Shown here: positions 35,801 to 44,254 of the stretch, piece by piece
Layout: the number at the start of each line of letters is the position of its first letter
Position numbering within the stretch: position 1 is the first letter of the stretch
From: Hyphomicrobiales bacterium
GTDB lineage: Bacteria > Pseudomonadota > Alphaproteobacteria > Rhizobiales > Methyloligellaceae
DNA: 64,000 nucleotides
Assembly: GCA_021775555.1 (NCBI GenBank)
Contig: JAJFHP010000067.1
Location: 32,722-96,721 of the forward strand
Direction of reading: 5' to 3'
Program-made: the position numbers and the translations under genes
The notes under the pieces: generated by a model
What the model was told of the DNA's origin: nothing
Database searches by the model: none
What the model saw: only the letters and a program-made list of their open reading frames with translations

Positions 35801-36898
35801 GTCCACTATCTGAAATGGGTTGGATACAAACTGAACCGAGTCGAACAGACAGGCTCGAATTTCGGATTCGACCAGAAACACGACAATCCCTTCATGTGTG
35901 ACATCGGCAGCAGCACTATGGTTTCCGACGGGCTGATGATGATCAATGCACAAGCCTCAAGCACCTCTTTCAGACTTGAACATGTGAAGATTGGCGACCA
36001 CAATTATCTGGGAAATGACATCCTCTATCCTGCCAATGGCAAGACCGGTGTGAATGTTCTCCTGGGCACCAAGGTCATGATCCCCATCGACGGGCCAGTC
36101 CGGGAAAATGTTGGCCTGCTGGGGTCACCCCCTTTTGAAATCCCACGTGTGGTTAGCAGGGACAAAGAACTGAGTGAATTCATTGATCCGAAATCGAAAC
36201 AGGATCTTATTGCGCGGAAAAATCGGACCAACCTGGCGACAATGGTCATGTACCTGTCAATCAATTTTCTGATGTTCTTTTTTGCCATGCTGACCGGCTA
36301 TACCGCAGTTCTGTACTATCCGGTCTATGGCATTGGGCTATTTCTGGCCTATGGCGCCTTCGTCACCATATTCACGATCCTGTATTACGCCTTTATTGAA
36401 AAGGCGAGCATGTACTTTGGACATCTCAAACCGTTGGAGGTGTCTATGTATGATCCTGATTTCTGGTTCCATGAGCGTCACTGGAAATTGAGCGAACATG
36501 GATTGATGAGATTGTTTGCAGGAACGCCATTCAAGAACATCATCACCCGCTTGCTTGGCGTTAAACTGGGCAGAAAAGTTTTCGATGACGGTGCTGCAAT
36601 CGTTGACAGGACGCTGATCGAGGTCGGTGACTACTGCAACCTGAACGTTAAGTGCCTGATCCAGGGCCACTCTCTTGAAGAAGGAGCGTTCAAGTCAGGT
36701 CGCATCAAGATCGGTAAGGGCTGCACCCTGTCATGCAACTCACTGGTTCATTATGGCGTGACCATGGGAGACAATGCTCTGCTAGGGCCGAACGCCTTTC
36801 TGATGAAGGGCGAAACGCTTGCACCCAATACCATCTGGGAAGGAAATCCGGCCCAGGCTGTCCGTGGGACTGAAGTTCGACAAGAGGCGGCGGAATAG
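32855..36898 (+). CDS. Pls-type homopoly(amino acid) synthetase: A-T domains plus six-span membrane part with three soluble C-domains
   Basis: The product is 1347 residues. Adenylation domain about 15-530: LIYTSGTTGQPKG (A3), NAYGPTEATVT (A5), YRSGDLG (A7), GRIDTQVKIRGYRIEL (A8), SNKADRK (A10). Carrier domain with LGAHSL, attachment Ser about 567. There is no condensation or thioesterase domain. Instead paired membrane spans near 635-700, 863-942 and 1128-1180 separate three soluble domains (C1 about 715-855, C2 about 945-1125, C3 about 1190-1340). C1 and C3 contain left-handed-beta-helix hexapeptide stretches. This is the layout of Streptomyces epsilon-poly-L-lysine synthetase, in which the C-domains join free monomers iteratively. 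The preceding Dab aminotransferase suggests a diaminobutyrate polymer. Confidence 0.88.
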   Translation: MLICKGADNSIRWKEGERLDHLFEARCDELDSASGGTHPAVITDEKVYTFRDLDNRANQAARYLIAQGVKSGDKVGLLFDKGVETYIALLAVLKVNAAYVPFDGGFPNDRIAFIMEDAGVKVMLTQSGYKDKVSEFDVLTVYLDSASDELDKLDTARLSEKEKGKPKDEIAYLIYTSGTTGQPKGVVIEHASICNFVRVAAEIYGYGPDDRVYQGMTIAFDFSVEELWVPLLAGSALVPAKAGASLVGDDLADYLLEHKVTGWACVPTLLGTIEKDLPDLRLLIVSGEACPQNLVTRWALDGRVILNAYGPTEATVTCTLTELLPDKPVTIGGPLPTYTIVILDPDKPEEVPEGGMGEIGIAGIGLAQGYLKRPELTEEKFISDFLDIPNNPSKRIYRSGDLGCINKDDEVEFHGRIDTQVKIRGYRIELTEIESVLMEFPHISMAVVDTYEAEPGAVELVAYYALNKGHDAIEHSEIAETLRGRMPGYMVPAYIEQLDVIPMTPSNKADRKALPEPKGPRVGAGGGEYVAPANETEETLAKTLAGVMKVDEISAVANFFQELGAHSLLMARYCAEIRKIEGMPDVAMRDVYLNPTIVELANFVSSSGEVTPLAKREEQYRIPSNLEYYGCGALQLLFYFAYGLLTFWVLVTGFHWTYSAINEPLELYVRIVTFLIASYLGFSIFPIAMKWLLVGKWKQEKFPIWSLRYFRFWMVKSLVSTSPMAIFPGGPVYNVYLRLLGAKIGRNVILGSSAPICSDLFVIGDNTIIRHKSLLSGYKAESNYIHTGPIHIGAQSFVGSGSVLEIDTVMEDDTQLGHASALHRGQRITQGKHYHGTPAEETKADYCSVEPMSCTALRRWLYTIALAIPLFAVMAPLTIMALFYLFPYVLVFASVGSLNYESPLSVFLALAPGVLLVCIILFVTMFVLGTLMVSLIPRLLNLFLTEGKTYVLFGFHYYIQSIISAFSNIPAYNILFGDSSYIVHYLKWVGYKLNRVEQTGSNFGFDQKHDNPFMCDIGSSTMVSDGLMMINAQASSTSFRLEHVKIGDHNYLGNDILYPANGKTGVNVLLGTKVMIPIDGPVRENVGLLGSPPFEIPRVVSRDKELSEFIDPKSKQDLIARKNRTNLATMVMYLSINFLMFFFAMLTGYTAVLYYPVYGIGLFLAYGAFVTIFTILYYAFIEKASMYFGHLKPLEVSMYDPDFWFHERHWKLSEHGLMRLFAGTPFKNIITRLLGVKLGRKVFDDGAAIVDRTLIEVGDYCNLNVKCLIQGHSLEEGAFKSGRIKIGKGCTLSCNSLVHYGVTMGDNALLGPNAFLMKGETLAPNTIWEGNPAQAVRGTEVRQEAAE

Positions 36899-36913
36899 GC
36901 AGGTTTGCCTGAG

Positions 36914-37615
36914 ATGCAAAACGACCCCGCCAGTATCGTCACACTCCGGATCGCGACCACGGGGAAGCTCCTGGGACCGTCAGGCATTATCTGTCTCTCA
37001 GATGAAGAGAAAACCCATTCACACCGGTTGAGACAGGCGGGTGACCGGGAAAGGTTTCTGGCGGCGCGTACGCTCTTGCGCCATGCCCTGTCAGAAGAGA
37101 TGGACGGCAAAATACAACCAGAGCAATGGCGTTTCAGGGATAACCCAAATGGCAAGCCGGTGATGGCGCCTGGTTTTCCTCAACTGGAGTTCAATCTATC
37201 CCATACAGGTGACTGCGTTGCCGTTGCCATCAGTGCATCGGGACCGGTTGGTATCGATGTCGAGAGCGTCTCCAAAGACGCGGACCTTGAAATCGTTAGC
37301 GATGTGCTGAGCATGCGCGAACGCGAATATCTGTCACGGATGCAGGAACAGCAGAAATGGGAATCATTCCTGCAATTCTGGACCCTCAAGGAAGCCTGTG
37401 CAAAAGCGATGGGGCTCGGTGCATCGATCGATTTTCGTAGATTGGAGGTCAATCTTGGTCCTCTCAGCGTCAACGCACCAGAGGGCCTTCTCGGCACAGG
37501 TGAAACCTTCGATATTGAGAGTAGGGTGGTGGAACTGGATCATCATCCCTATCGTCTCGGTGTTGCGAAAATCACCTCAAATGCAGGAGAGACCTCCTTT
37601 TGCTTAAAGCCGTAA
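36914..37615 (+). CDS. 4'-phosphopantetheinyl transferase (Sfp type)
   Basis: The ATG at 36914 is chosen over TTG 36905. The 233-residue protein carries FNLSHTGDCVAVAIS, GIDVES (Mg-binding Asp and Glu) and FWTLKEACAKAMGLG (WxxKEA block) of Sfp-type transferases. It starts 15 bases after the synthetase, so it is almost certainly the enzyme that loads the 4'-phosphopantetheine arm on the synthetase Ser near 567. Its presence supports an active carrier domain. Confidence 0.92.
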   Translation: MQNDPASIVTLRIATTGKLLGPSGIICLSDEEKTHSHRLRQAGDRERFLAARTLLRHALSEEMDGKIQPEQWRFRDNPNGKPVMAPGFPQLEFNLSHTGDCVAVAISASGPVGIDVESVSKDADLEIVSDVLSMREREYLSRMQEQQKWESFLQFWTLKEACAKAMGLGASIDFRRLEVNLGPLSVNAPEGLLGTGETFDIESRVVELDHHPYRLGVAKITSNAGETSFCLKP

Positions 37616-37676
37616 GTGCCTTATTGAAGATGACCATTGTAACTGCAGATAACCAAAATATTTTGGAGCGTCTCTC

Positions 37677-38417
37677 ATGAGCGTCTCAGTTACATTCGCC
37701 GGTTCCGGTGATGCCTTTGGTTCAGGTGGCAGGCTTAATACCTGCATTCTGGTCGAAGCTCCGCAGATCACATTTGCGATCGACTTCGGCGCATCAAGCC
37801 TGGTTGCCCTCAATGCGCTTGGTATTCCCCACAACAGGATCGATCTCATTCTGCTGACGCATTTTCATGGTGATCATTGCGGTGGTGTATCTGCCCTGCT
37901 CATTGACGCCATGCTGGGCGCAAATCGTGAAACGCCTCTGACCATCGCCGGTCCCAAAAATACGGCTGAACATCTGCCGCGAGTTCAGGAAGCACTTTTC
38001 CCGGGGTCACAGGTCATGACACCGAAATTTGCGGTTGAGACCATCGACATGGAGACAATGGCATCCCATGAGATCAACGGACTGAAGGTTACGACCTATC
38101 CTGCTGTCCACACTGAGGCAACCAACCCAACATCTATGCGGGTTGAGGTCGCCGGCAAAGTTATTGCCTATACCGGTGACAGCTCCTGGACAGAACATAT
38201 GCCTGAGCTGGCGCGGGGTGCTGATCTGTTCATCAGCGAATGTTATTTTTTCTCCAAGAGCGTGCTCTTTCACATGAACTATCCTGATCTGGTGGAACAC
38301 AGGCATGAGCTTGATGCGAAACGCATTGTGCTAACCCATCTCGGCCCGGAAATGCTCAGGCATATGGATGATGTCCAGGAAGACTGTGCCTATGACGGGC
38401 TGGTGATCGAGCTTTGA
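37677..38417 (+). CDS. MBL-fold metallo-hydrolase (ribonuclease Z/lactonase-like)
   Basis: This 246-residue protein starts at an ATG 61 bases after the PPTase gene. The metal-binding motif is LLTHFHGDHCGG, with further ligands at YPAVHTEATNP, AYTGDSSWT and VLTHLGPE. It has no signal peptide. It is close to the RNase Z/arylsulfatase-like branch. A role in the polymer pathway (editing, trimming or self-protection) is possible from position only; it could be an unrelated housekeeping hydrolase. Confidence 0.85.
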   Translation: MSVSVTFAGSGDAFGSGGRLNTCILVEAPQITFAIDFGASSLVALNALGIPHNRIDLILLTHFHGDHCGGVSALLIDAMLGANRETPLTIAGPKNTAEHLPRVQEALFPGSQVMTPKFAVETIDMETMASHEINGLKVTTYPAVHTEATNPTSMRVEVAGKVIAYTGDSSWTEHMPELARGADLFISECYFFSKSVLFHMNYPDLVEHRHELDAKRIVLTHLGPEMLRHMDDVQEDCAYDGLVIEL

Positions 38418-38430
38418 TTTTCCGGTTTTG

Positions 38431-38445
38431 CTGACTTTGCGTCAG
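38431..38445 (+). terminator. Weak hairpin after the MBL-fold gene
   Basis: CTGAC-TTTGC-GTCAG followed by TTT lies 13 bases after the stop. The stem is only five pairs, so this is a weak terminator candidate. Confidence 0.3.
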
Positions 38446-38571
38446 TTTGCCACAGAACCAGTTTTAACAATGCTTCCGTGAAGGAAGGTGTGGTCCATAG
38501 AGCGTTTGTCACGCGGGAACTAACTCGTTGAGACTCCGCCAAAAACAAACCCAGCGCGGCGCTACATTCAG

Positions 38572-38588
38572 TTTAGACTAAATCTAAG
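38572..38588. promoter_or_regulatory. Irr-type iron control element (ICE box) upstream of the imelysin operon
   Basis: TTTAGACTAAATCTAAG fits the Irr ICE palindrome TTTAGAA-N3-TTCTAAA in spacing, with 11 of 12 positions of the outer half-sites matching (TTTAGA-N5-TCTAAG). It sits 167 bases before the imelysin start in an otherwise empty 337-base gap. Irr acts in iron control in Hyphomicrobiales and relatives, consistent with the iron-linked genes downstream. Confidence 0.55.
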
Positions 38589-38754
38589 CTGTTGAACTTG
38601 CTCACCTATTCTTATGAACGCGGCGCCATCCTGCACGCCTTGATTGATTGACAGAATGTTTGTCATGGCATCAATTGGCGTTGCTATTCATTCGCAAAGA
38701 CGTTTCACAGCAATCCGATGCCGGGGCTTTGAACCCCGATTATTGGGGGATAAA

Positions 38755-40050
38755 ATGCACAGCTCACCAATCGGGTATGGCGTTCGCTATACCGTTCTTT
38801 CGATATTTATTCTTGCTCTGTCGTTCGTCGCACCCTCCGCGGCAAAGGCTCAAACGCAGGTCAAAGACGTTCTGAAAACCTATTCCGGCATTGCCCATGC
38901 CGGATATGAGGATGCACTCATAACCGCTCGCACACTCCGCGCTGCGATCAAGGATTTTCTGGAAAATCCTAATGCGCAAACACAAAGAGCAGCCAAGGCA
39001 GCCTGGCTGTCCGCTCGCAACCCCTATCAGCAGACCGAAGCGTATCGTTTTGGTAACGCGGTGGTGGACGACTGGGAAGGCAAGGTGAATGCCTGGCCCC
39101 TGGATGAGGGCCTGATTGACTATGTGGCAGGTGAATACGGCACGCAGTCAGATGAAAACAAACTCTATGCAGCCAATGTGATCGCCAGGAAACGCATTAA
39201 TATTGGCGGCAGGTCAGTGGATACGCGCAAAATCACCAAGGCGCTGATCTCGAAGGTTCTGCATGAAGCAGGCGAGATCGAGGCGAATGTCGCCACCGGC
39301 TACCACGCGATTGAATTTCTGCTCTGGGGGCAGGATCTGAATGTGACGGGGCCAGGCGCCGGGAACCGTCCTCCAAACGATTTTAATCTGAAAAAATGCA
39401 CCAACGGCAATTGTGCCCGCCGCGCTGCATATCTGCGCGTCGCTACGGATCTTCTGATCGATGACCTGACATGGATGACCATGCAATGGGCGCCCAAAGG
39501 CGACGCTCGCAGGGAGCTTTTGAAGGCAGGTGATACGACCGGACTGACCAGAATTTTCACAGGTCTGGGTTCATTGTCCTATGGCGAGCTGGCGGGAGAA
39601 CGCATGCAGCTTGGCCTCATGGTGCATGACCCGGAGGAAGAACATGATTGTTTTTCCGACAACACCCACAATTCGCACTTCTTCGATGCTCTCGGCATTC
39701 GCAATGTCTATCTGGGGCGATACCGCCGGATCGACGGCAGCATTGTTTCCGGCCCCAGCGTGTCTGACCTGGTGCGTGAAAAGGATGTCGAAACCGACGC
39801 TGCCTTGCAGGCGCGTCTGAATGAAACCATTACGGTGATGCAGGTCATCGTGCACCGCGCCGAAACGCTTGAGGCGTATGACCAGATGATCAGCGAAGGA
39901 AATGATGCCGGGAACAAGGTCGTGCAGAATGCGATTGATGCATTGTTGAAGCAGACCCGCGCGATCGAGCGGGCAGTTTCCGTGCTTGACCTGCAGTCGA
40001 TAGCCTTTGAAGGTTCCGACAGTCTGGATGCCCCGGAAAGGGAAAAATAG
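38755..40050 (+). CDS. Imelysin-family periplasmic iron-linked protein
   Basis: The ATG at 38755 has gggggataaa directly upstream and opens a signal peptide (ending AAKAQ); the ORF-track start is 37 codons longer without support. The product is 431 residues. The imelysin hallmark GYHAIEFLLWGQD (GxHxxE) is present, along with VSPLTY-like sequence replaced here by NEVID-type helices. Imelysins (IrpA/ICMP) are induced by iron limitation and sit in iron-uptake operons; peptidase activity is uncertain. It is first in a four-gene operon under a probable Irr site. Confidence 0.88.
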   Translation: MHSSPIGYGVRYTVLSIFILALSFVAPSAAKAQTQVKDVLKTYSGIAHAGYEDALITARTLRAAIKDFLENPNAQTQRAAKAAWLSARNPYQQTEAYRFGNAVVDDWEGKVNAWPLDEGLIDYVAGEYGTQSDENKLYAANVIARKRINIGGRSVDTRKITKALISKVLHEAGEIEANVATGYHAIEFLLWGQDLNVTGPGAGNRPPNDFNLKKCTNGNCARRAAYLRVATDLLIDDLTWMTMQWAPKGDARRELLKAGDTTGLTRIFTGLGSLSYGELAGERMQLGLMVHDPEEEHDCFSDNTHNSHFFDALGIRNVYLGRYRRIDGSIVSGPSVSDLVREKDVETDAALQARLNETITVMQVIVHRAETLEAYDQMISEGNDAGNKVVQNAIDALLKQTRAIERAVSVLDLQSIAFEGSDSLDAPEREK

Positions 40051-41553
40051 GTGATCCGTACCAGTTTCGTCTTCGCGGCTTTTGTTGCGGCCGTCGCGAT
40101 TCCCAATCTCGAGGCAAGGTCGGCTGACAACAGAGCTGGCGTGACGACTGAACTGCGCCCGACAAATGACTTCAGCAAGCTGGAGAAGGGGGAAGCGTAC
40201 CCTGGAGGAGATGCGACATCGCGCAAGAGCGTGGATAATGCAAACGCCTTTTCCCATTCCTCCGGAAATTTGCCGTTTCGCAAGGAACTCGATTTCAAGG
40301 TCGGCAACGGTATCTTCCGCAAGCTTTGGGTATCCGCGCCGTCATCCACCAAATCATCGGACGGGCTTGGGCCTCTCTACAATGCGCGATCGTGCCAGCG
40401 CTGCCATTTGAAGGATGGTCGTGGCCACACGCCGCAAGCCAATTTCCCGGACGATGACGCCACGTCGATGTTCCTGCGCCTGTCCATACCACCCGAGACG
40501 GAGGAACAGAAAAAGCTCCTCGCCGAACGAAAGATCTCCGTCGTGCCTGAGCCAACCTATGGCGGGCAATTGCAAGACTTCGCCATTCAGGGACATGACG
40601 CGGAAGGCAAGATGCATATCGATTATGCCGATGTGCAATTCCAGTTTCCTGATGGCAGCAAGGTGACGCTTCGCAAGCCCTCATATTCAATCGACAGGCT
40701 GGCCTATGGCCCGCTTCACTCAAAAGTCATGCTCTCACCGCGTGTCTCTCCACAGATGATCGGGTTGGGTTTACTCGAAGCGATACCTGAAATGCTCATC
40801 CGGGGGCTTGCAGACATGGACGACACGGATCGCAATGGTATTTCAGGGCGGCCCAATGAAGTGTGGTCGGCAGAGCATAAAAACATCATCGTCGGACGCT
40901 TTGGCTGGAAAGCGGGCAATCCCACCGTCAAGGCGCAGTCAGCCGGTGCATTTGAAGGCGATATCGGAATATCGACTCCCATGGCGCGCAATGCCTGGGG
41001 GGATTGCACGGACAAGCAATCCCACTGCCGTAAGGCGCCAAACGGAGCCTCACCTAAGATCGGGAATGTTGAGGCGGGAGAAAAATTCCTCGACCTCGTC
41101 GCCTTCTACTCCAGGAATCTCGCCGTACCCCGGCGGCGCACTCCGGACAGTCGAGAAGTCCTGGCCGGCAAAAAGCTGTTTTACGAGACGGGATGCGTGC
41201 AATGCCATCAACCGAAATTCAGGACAAGCACCCTGGAAGGCCAGCCGCATCTTTCGAACCAGTTGATCTGGCCCTATACCGATATGCTGTTGCATGACAT
41301 GGGCGAGGGGTTGGCGGACAATCGCCCCGAAGGCGTTGCCACGGGGCGCGAGTGGCGCACAGCGCCGCTATGGGGCATCGGGCTGACACCCATCGTCAAC
41401 GGCCACACTCAGTATCTGCATGATGGCCGCGCGCGTTCCCTGCTCGAGGCCATATTGTGGCATGATGGTGAGGCCGGACCTGCCCGGGACGCTTTTGCTG
41501 CCCTGGACAAGAAGGACCGTGACCGACTGATAGCCTTTGTGAATTCATTGTGA
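40051..41553 (+). CDS. DUF1111-family di-haem cytochrome-like oxidoreductase
   Basis: The product is 500 residues, GTG start directly after the imelysin stop, with a signal peptide ending near LEARSA. Two haem c motifs, SCQRCHLKDGRG and CVQCHQPKF, lie near residues 112 and 385. DUF1111 proteins regularly accompany imelysins in iron operons. The C-terminus has PLWGIGLTP and YLHDGRARSLLEAILWHDGEA, the conserved end of the family. It is likely a periplasmic redox partner in iron handling (family knowledge plus context). Confidence 0.9.
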   Translation: MIRTSFVFAAFVAAVAIPNLEARSADNRAGVTTELRPTNDFSKLEKGEAYPGGDATSRKSVDNANAFSHSSGNLPFRKELDFKVGNGIFRKLWVSAPSSTKSSDGLGPLYNARSCQRCHLKDGRGHTPQANFPDDDATSMFLRLSIPPETEEQKKLLAERKISVVPEPTYGGQLQDFAIQGHDAEGKMHIDYADVQFQFPDGSKVTLRKPSYSIDRLAYGPLHSKVMLSPRVSPQMIGLGLLEAIPEMLIRGLADMDDTDRNGISGRPNEVWSAEHKNIIVGRFGWKAGNPTVKAQSAGAFEGDIGISTPMARNAWGDCTDKQSHCRKAPNGASPKIGNVEAGEKFLDLVAFYSRNLAVPRRRTPDSREVLAGKKLFYETGCVQCHQPKFRTSTLEGQPHLSNQLIWPYTDMLLHDMGEGLADNRPEGVATGREWRTAPLWGIGLTPIVNGHTQYLHDGRARSLLEAILWHDGEAGPARDAFAALDKKDRDRLIAFVNSL

Positions 41554-42629
41554 GATATATTCCTGTATTCATTGTGATAATCAGCCTTTTACCGGGCTTG
41601 GCGAGGGCCACGGAGTTTGATCATTCTGCCCTTGCACACCAGACGCTGGAGCAACATATCCGGCCCGGATATACGCAATTGCTAGCTGCCGCTAGGGGCC
41701 TTGAAAAGAACATTGGTACCCATTGCAGCGCTGCGCCCGGCAACACTCTTTCATCGGTAAAAAAAGCTTTCGGGTCGGCCGTGCTGGCATGGTCACGCAT
41801 CGAGCATCTGCGCTTTGGCCCCATCATGAAGAAGGCGCGCCATGCACGGATGGTCTACTGGCCGGATCGCAAGGGGCTGGGGCGTAAGCAGGTGGCGCGG
41901 GCGCTTGGCAAGCGCGATGCAAGTGTAACTGCACGCGAGAGTCTGGAAGGCAAAAGCGTGGCCCTGCAGGGCCTTGGTGCGCTTGAATATATTTTGGTCG
42001 CGAAGGGTAGCGAAAAGCTGTCCATTCCCGGTCCCGCCAGAACCCACCGCTGCTTGTTCATGAAGGCGATTGCCGCGAATATCGTGCTTATCTCGAAGGA
42101 GGTCCTGGACCAGTGGTCGGGAAGGCAAGGGTATGCGGCGACATTTATGCAGCCCGGTGCGAACAACCCAGCCTATCTTGAGCCAAAAGAAGTCACGCTG
42201 GAGATTGCCAAATCCTATCTCGTTGCTCTGGAAAGGGTAAGGGATATCCGGATTGCCGGGCCGCTGGGCTTGCAGCGCAAGAGCACCCGGCGCAAACCGG
42301 CGGTGTTTGAACGCAGCGGACTTTCAACGCGCGCCATTACCGCCAATCTTGAGGGCATACTCCACCTTTATGAGAAGGGCGGATTGATGGAACATATTGA
42401 GCGCCATGAAGCCGGGATGGGGAAAGGGATACAATACGACCTCAACTTATCCCTGAAGCAGCTGAAATCCATTTCTTTGCCCATGAAAGCCGCGGTCGAA
42501 GATCCGGATGCAGAAGACAAGTTGATGGCGATAGGCTTTCCACTCAAATCTGCACGCAAAGAAGCCGCCCGCGTTCTGACGCAAGCAGCGGGCCTGGCCC
42601 TGGGGTTTAATGCACTCGATGGAGATTGA
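41550..42629 (+). CDS. Second imelysin-family protein
   Basis: This 359-residue protein overlaps the DUF1111 stop by GTGA. A signal peptide (MRYIPVFIVIISLLPGLARA) is followed by helical imelysin repeats. The GxHxxE site is modified: the equivalent stretch reads LQGLGALEYILVAKG, lacking the His, so this copy probably has a binding role. The pair of imelysins around a DUF1111 protein is a known arrangement of this iron locus. Confidence 0.82.
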   Translation: MRYIPVFIVIISLLPGLARATEFDHSALAHQTLEQHIRPGYTQLLAAARGLEKNIGTHCSAAPGNTLSSVKKAFGSAVLAWSRIEHLRFGPIMKKARHARMVYWPDRKGLGRKQVARALGKRDASVTARESLEGKSVALQGLGALEYILVAKGSEKLSIPGPARTHRCLFMKAIAANIVLISKEVLDQWSGRQGYAATFMQPGANNPAYLEPKEVTLEIAKSYLVALERVRDIRIAGPLGLQRKSTRRKPAVFERSGLSTRAITANLEGILHLYEKGGLMEHIERHEAGMGKGIQYDLNLSLKQLKSISLPMKAAVEDPDAEDKLMAIGFPLKSARKEAARVLTQAAGLALGFNALDGD

Positions 42630-43713
42630 TCGCAGAACATTTCTGTTGAGTGGTGCAGGCTTGGCCGCCTGGCCGCTGTTACCTACCTACGCGCATGGGG
42701 AACCCCGGGAAATGTTCGCCGCGGCTCTTCGTGATCCAGATGGTGGTTACACCGCCTCGATATTCAGTGTTGAGGACGGTGAGGTTTCACGGGTCGCCCT
42801 GCCCGCGCGGGGGCATTCCTTTGCCATGCGTCCCGGCGCAGGCGAGTGCATTGCTTTTGCCCGCCGACCGGGAACATTTGCTGTCGTATTTGGTCCCGGA
42901 ATGGACCGCCCGCCTTTATGGTTTGCCGCGAACGCCGACCGGCATTTTTATGGCCATGGCGTGTTCTCCCGGGACGGGCGTTTGCTGTATTCCACCGAAA
43001 ATGATTTTGAGACCAGGCGCGGCATCATCGGGGTGCGTGATGCAACAAACGGGTATCGCCAGATCGATGAATTTGCATCGGGCGGAGTTGGTCCCCATGA
43101 CATTGCGCTGCTGGGGGATGGGCGTGTCCTCGTGGTGGCCAATGGTGGCATCCAGACCCACCCAGACAGGGGTCGGGAAATATTAAACCTCGAAACCATG
43201 GCTCCAAATCTTGTCTATATCGATACGCAAACTGGCGAAGTGCTGGAACGCCAGGAGTTGCCTAAAGGCCTGCATCAATTGTCGATACGCCACCTCACTG
43301 TGGCCAGGGGAGACAGGGTTGTGTTTGGCTGTCAGTACAAGGGACCGAGAAACGAGCAGCCCAACCTCATCGGATTTCACAAACGCGGAGAGGCGTTGAA
43401 ACTTGCTGAAATTCCCCATTCCGCAAATGTGCGGTTGAATGGATATGTTGGCTCGATTTGCGCAGACCGCTTTGGTGGGATTGTTGCCGCGACCTCGCCC
43501 AAGGGCGGCGTTGCGATCTATTTCGATGTTTCTAGTGAAAGCTTTTTGGGACTTGCGTCCTTTGCTGATGCGAGCGGTGCGGCAAGACGCAAGGCTGGCG
43601 GATTTCTGCTGACCAGCGGTTCGGGCAGGCTGGCTTGGGGACGCTCCGACAGAACGCAGCCTTTGGCGAGTGCGCTGGCTGGCGCGTGGGACAATCATGT
43701 GACGCGGCTGTAA
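42610..43713 (+). CDS. DUF1513-family Tat-exported beta-propeller-like protein
   Basis: The product is 367 residues, starting at ATG 42610 inside the end of the imelysin gene (ATG 42619 is possible). The N-terminus IDRRTFLLSGAGLAAWPLL is a twin-arginine signal. The body has repeated beta strands with SFAMRPGAGECIAFARRPG, HFYGHGVFSRDGRLLYSTEN and GGVGPHDIALLGDGRVLVVANGG, typical of DUF1513. It is the fourth gene of the iron-linked operon. Export folded via Tat suggests a cofactor or metal may be bound (inference). Confidence 0.88.
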   Translation: MHSMEIDRRTFLLSGAGLAAWPLLPTYAHGEPREMFAAALRDPDGGYTASIFSVEDGEVSRVALPARGHSFAMRPGAGECIAFARRPGTFAVVFGPGMDRPPLWFAANADRHFYGHGVFSRDGRLLYSTENDFETRRGIIGVRDATNGYRQIDEFASGGVGPHDIALLGDGRVLVVANGGIQTHPDRGREILNLETMAPNLVYIDTQTGEVLERQELPKGLHQLSIRHLTVARGDRVVFGCQYKGPRNEQPNLIGFHKRGEALKLAEIPHSANVRLNGYVGSICADRFGGIVAATSPKGGVAIYFDVSSESFLGLASFADASGAARRKAGGFLLTSGSGRLAWGRSDRTQPLASALAGAWDNHVTRL

Positions 43714-43716
43714 TTC

Positions 43717-44166
43717 TCAAACCGCGAGTACGCTGCCCACTTGTGCCAGGATTTCCTTATCGCCGGCGTGGGTTAGATCTTTAGCAATCTCGCCATGAAT
43801 ATTGTCGCTTGATTGCTTTGAGAGATGTTGGCGCAGATCACCCAGCGTGGCGGGAGCTGCGATCAGCACAAGGCGGTCGAATTCGCCAGCGATCATTGCA
43901 GCGTTGATTTTTTCCGCCAGTCCACGCGCAAATTCATTTTTTGCATGGCGTTGTGAGTCGGTCGGGCTTTCCATGGCATGACGGCCTTGTCCGCCGGAGT
44001 CGAATGTCCGGCCTGGCTTGTCGGCATCAATATCGCGGCTTGCCTTGAGGTCCATGTCACGGGCGTATGAGGGGAGTTCAGATATCCCGTGGCCCGGACC
44101 GTCATTGAGATAGGCCCGCGCATGCGCGCCATCGGCCACGACGATGAAGGTTTTGACTGGTTTCAT
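43717..44166 (-). CDS. Host-attachment family protein
   Basis: This is a 149-residue small cytoplasmic protein with IVVADGAHARAYLNDGPG at the N-terminus and RLVLIAAPATLGDLRQHLSK near the C-terminus, matching the Host_attach family first linked to plant-cell attachment in Agrobacterium. The C-terminal part resembles eRF1 domain 3-type sequences. It converges on the DUF1513 gene with three bases between stops. The true biochemical role of the family is not settled. Confidence 0.85.
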   Translation of the reverse strand: MKPVKTFIVVADGAHARAYLNDGPGHGISELPSYARDMDLKASRDIDADKPGRTFDSGGQGRHAMESPTDSQRHAKNEFARGLAEKINAAMIAGEFDRLVLIAAPATLGDLRQHLSKQSSDNIHGEIAKDLTHAGDKEILAQVGSVLAV

Positions 44167-44254
44167 GATCTGATGTCCTCTTCACGCCCCATGATGGAGT
44201 TTCAGTAAGAGGTTGGCAATTGAGAGGACGGGCCGCCTTGATCCCTATCAAGCT

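Noticed and set aside
32855-36898. Ordinary NRPS module for a siderophore or lipopeptide
   Set aside because: No condensation or thioesterase domain is present; after the carrier domain the protein has membrane pairs and hexapeptide-type domains as in Pls.
43717-44166. Symbiosis or virulence island
   Set aside because: Only a single host-attachment family protein is present, and that family is widespread in free-living alphaproteobacteria.
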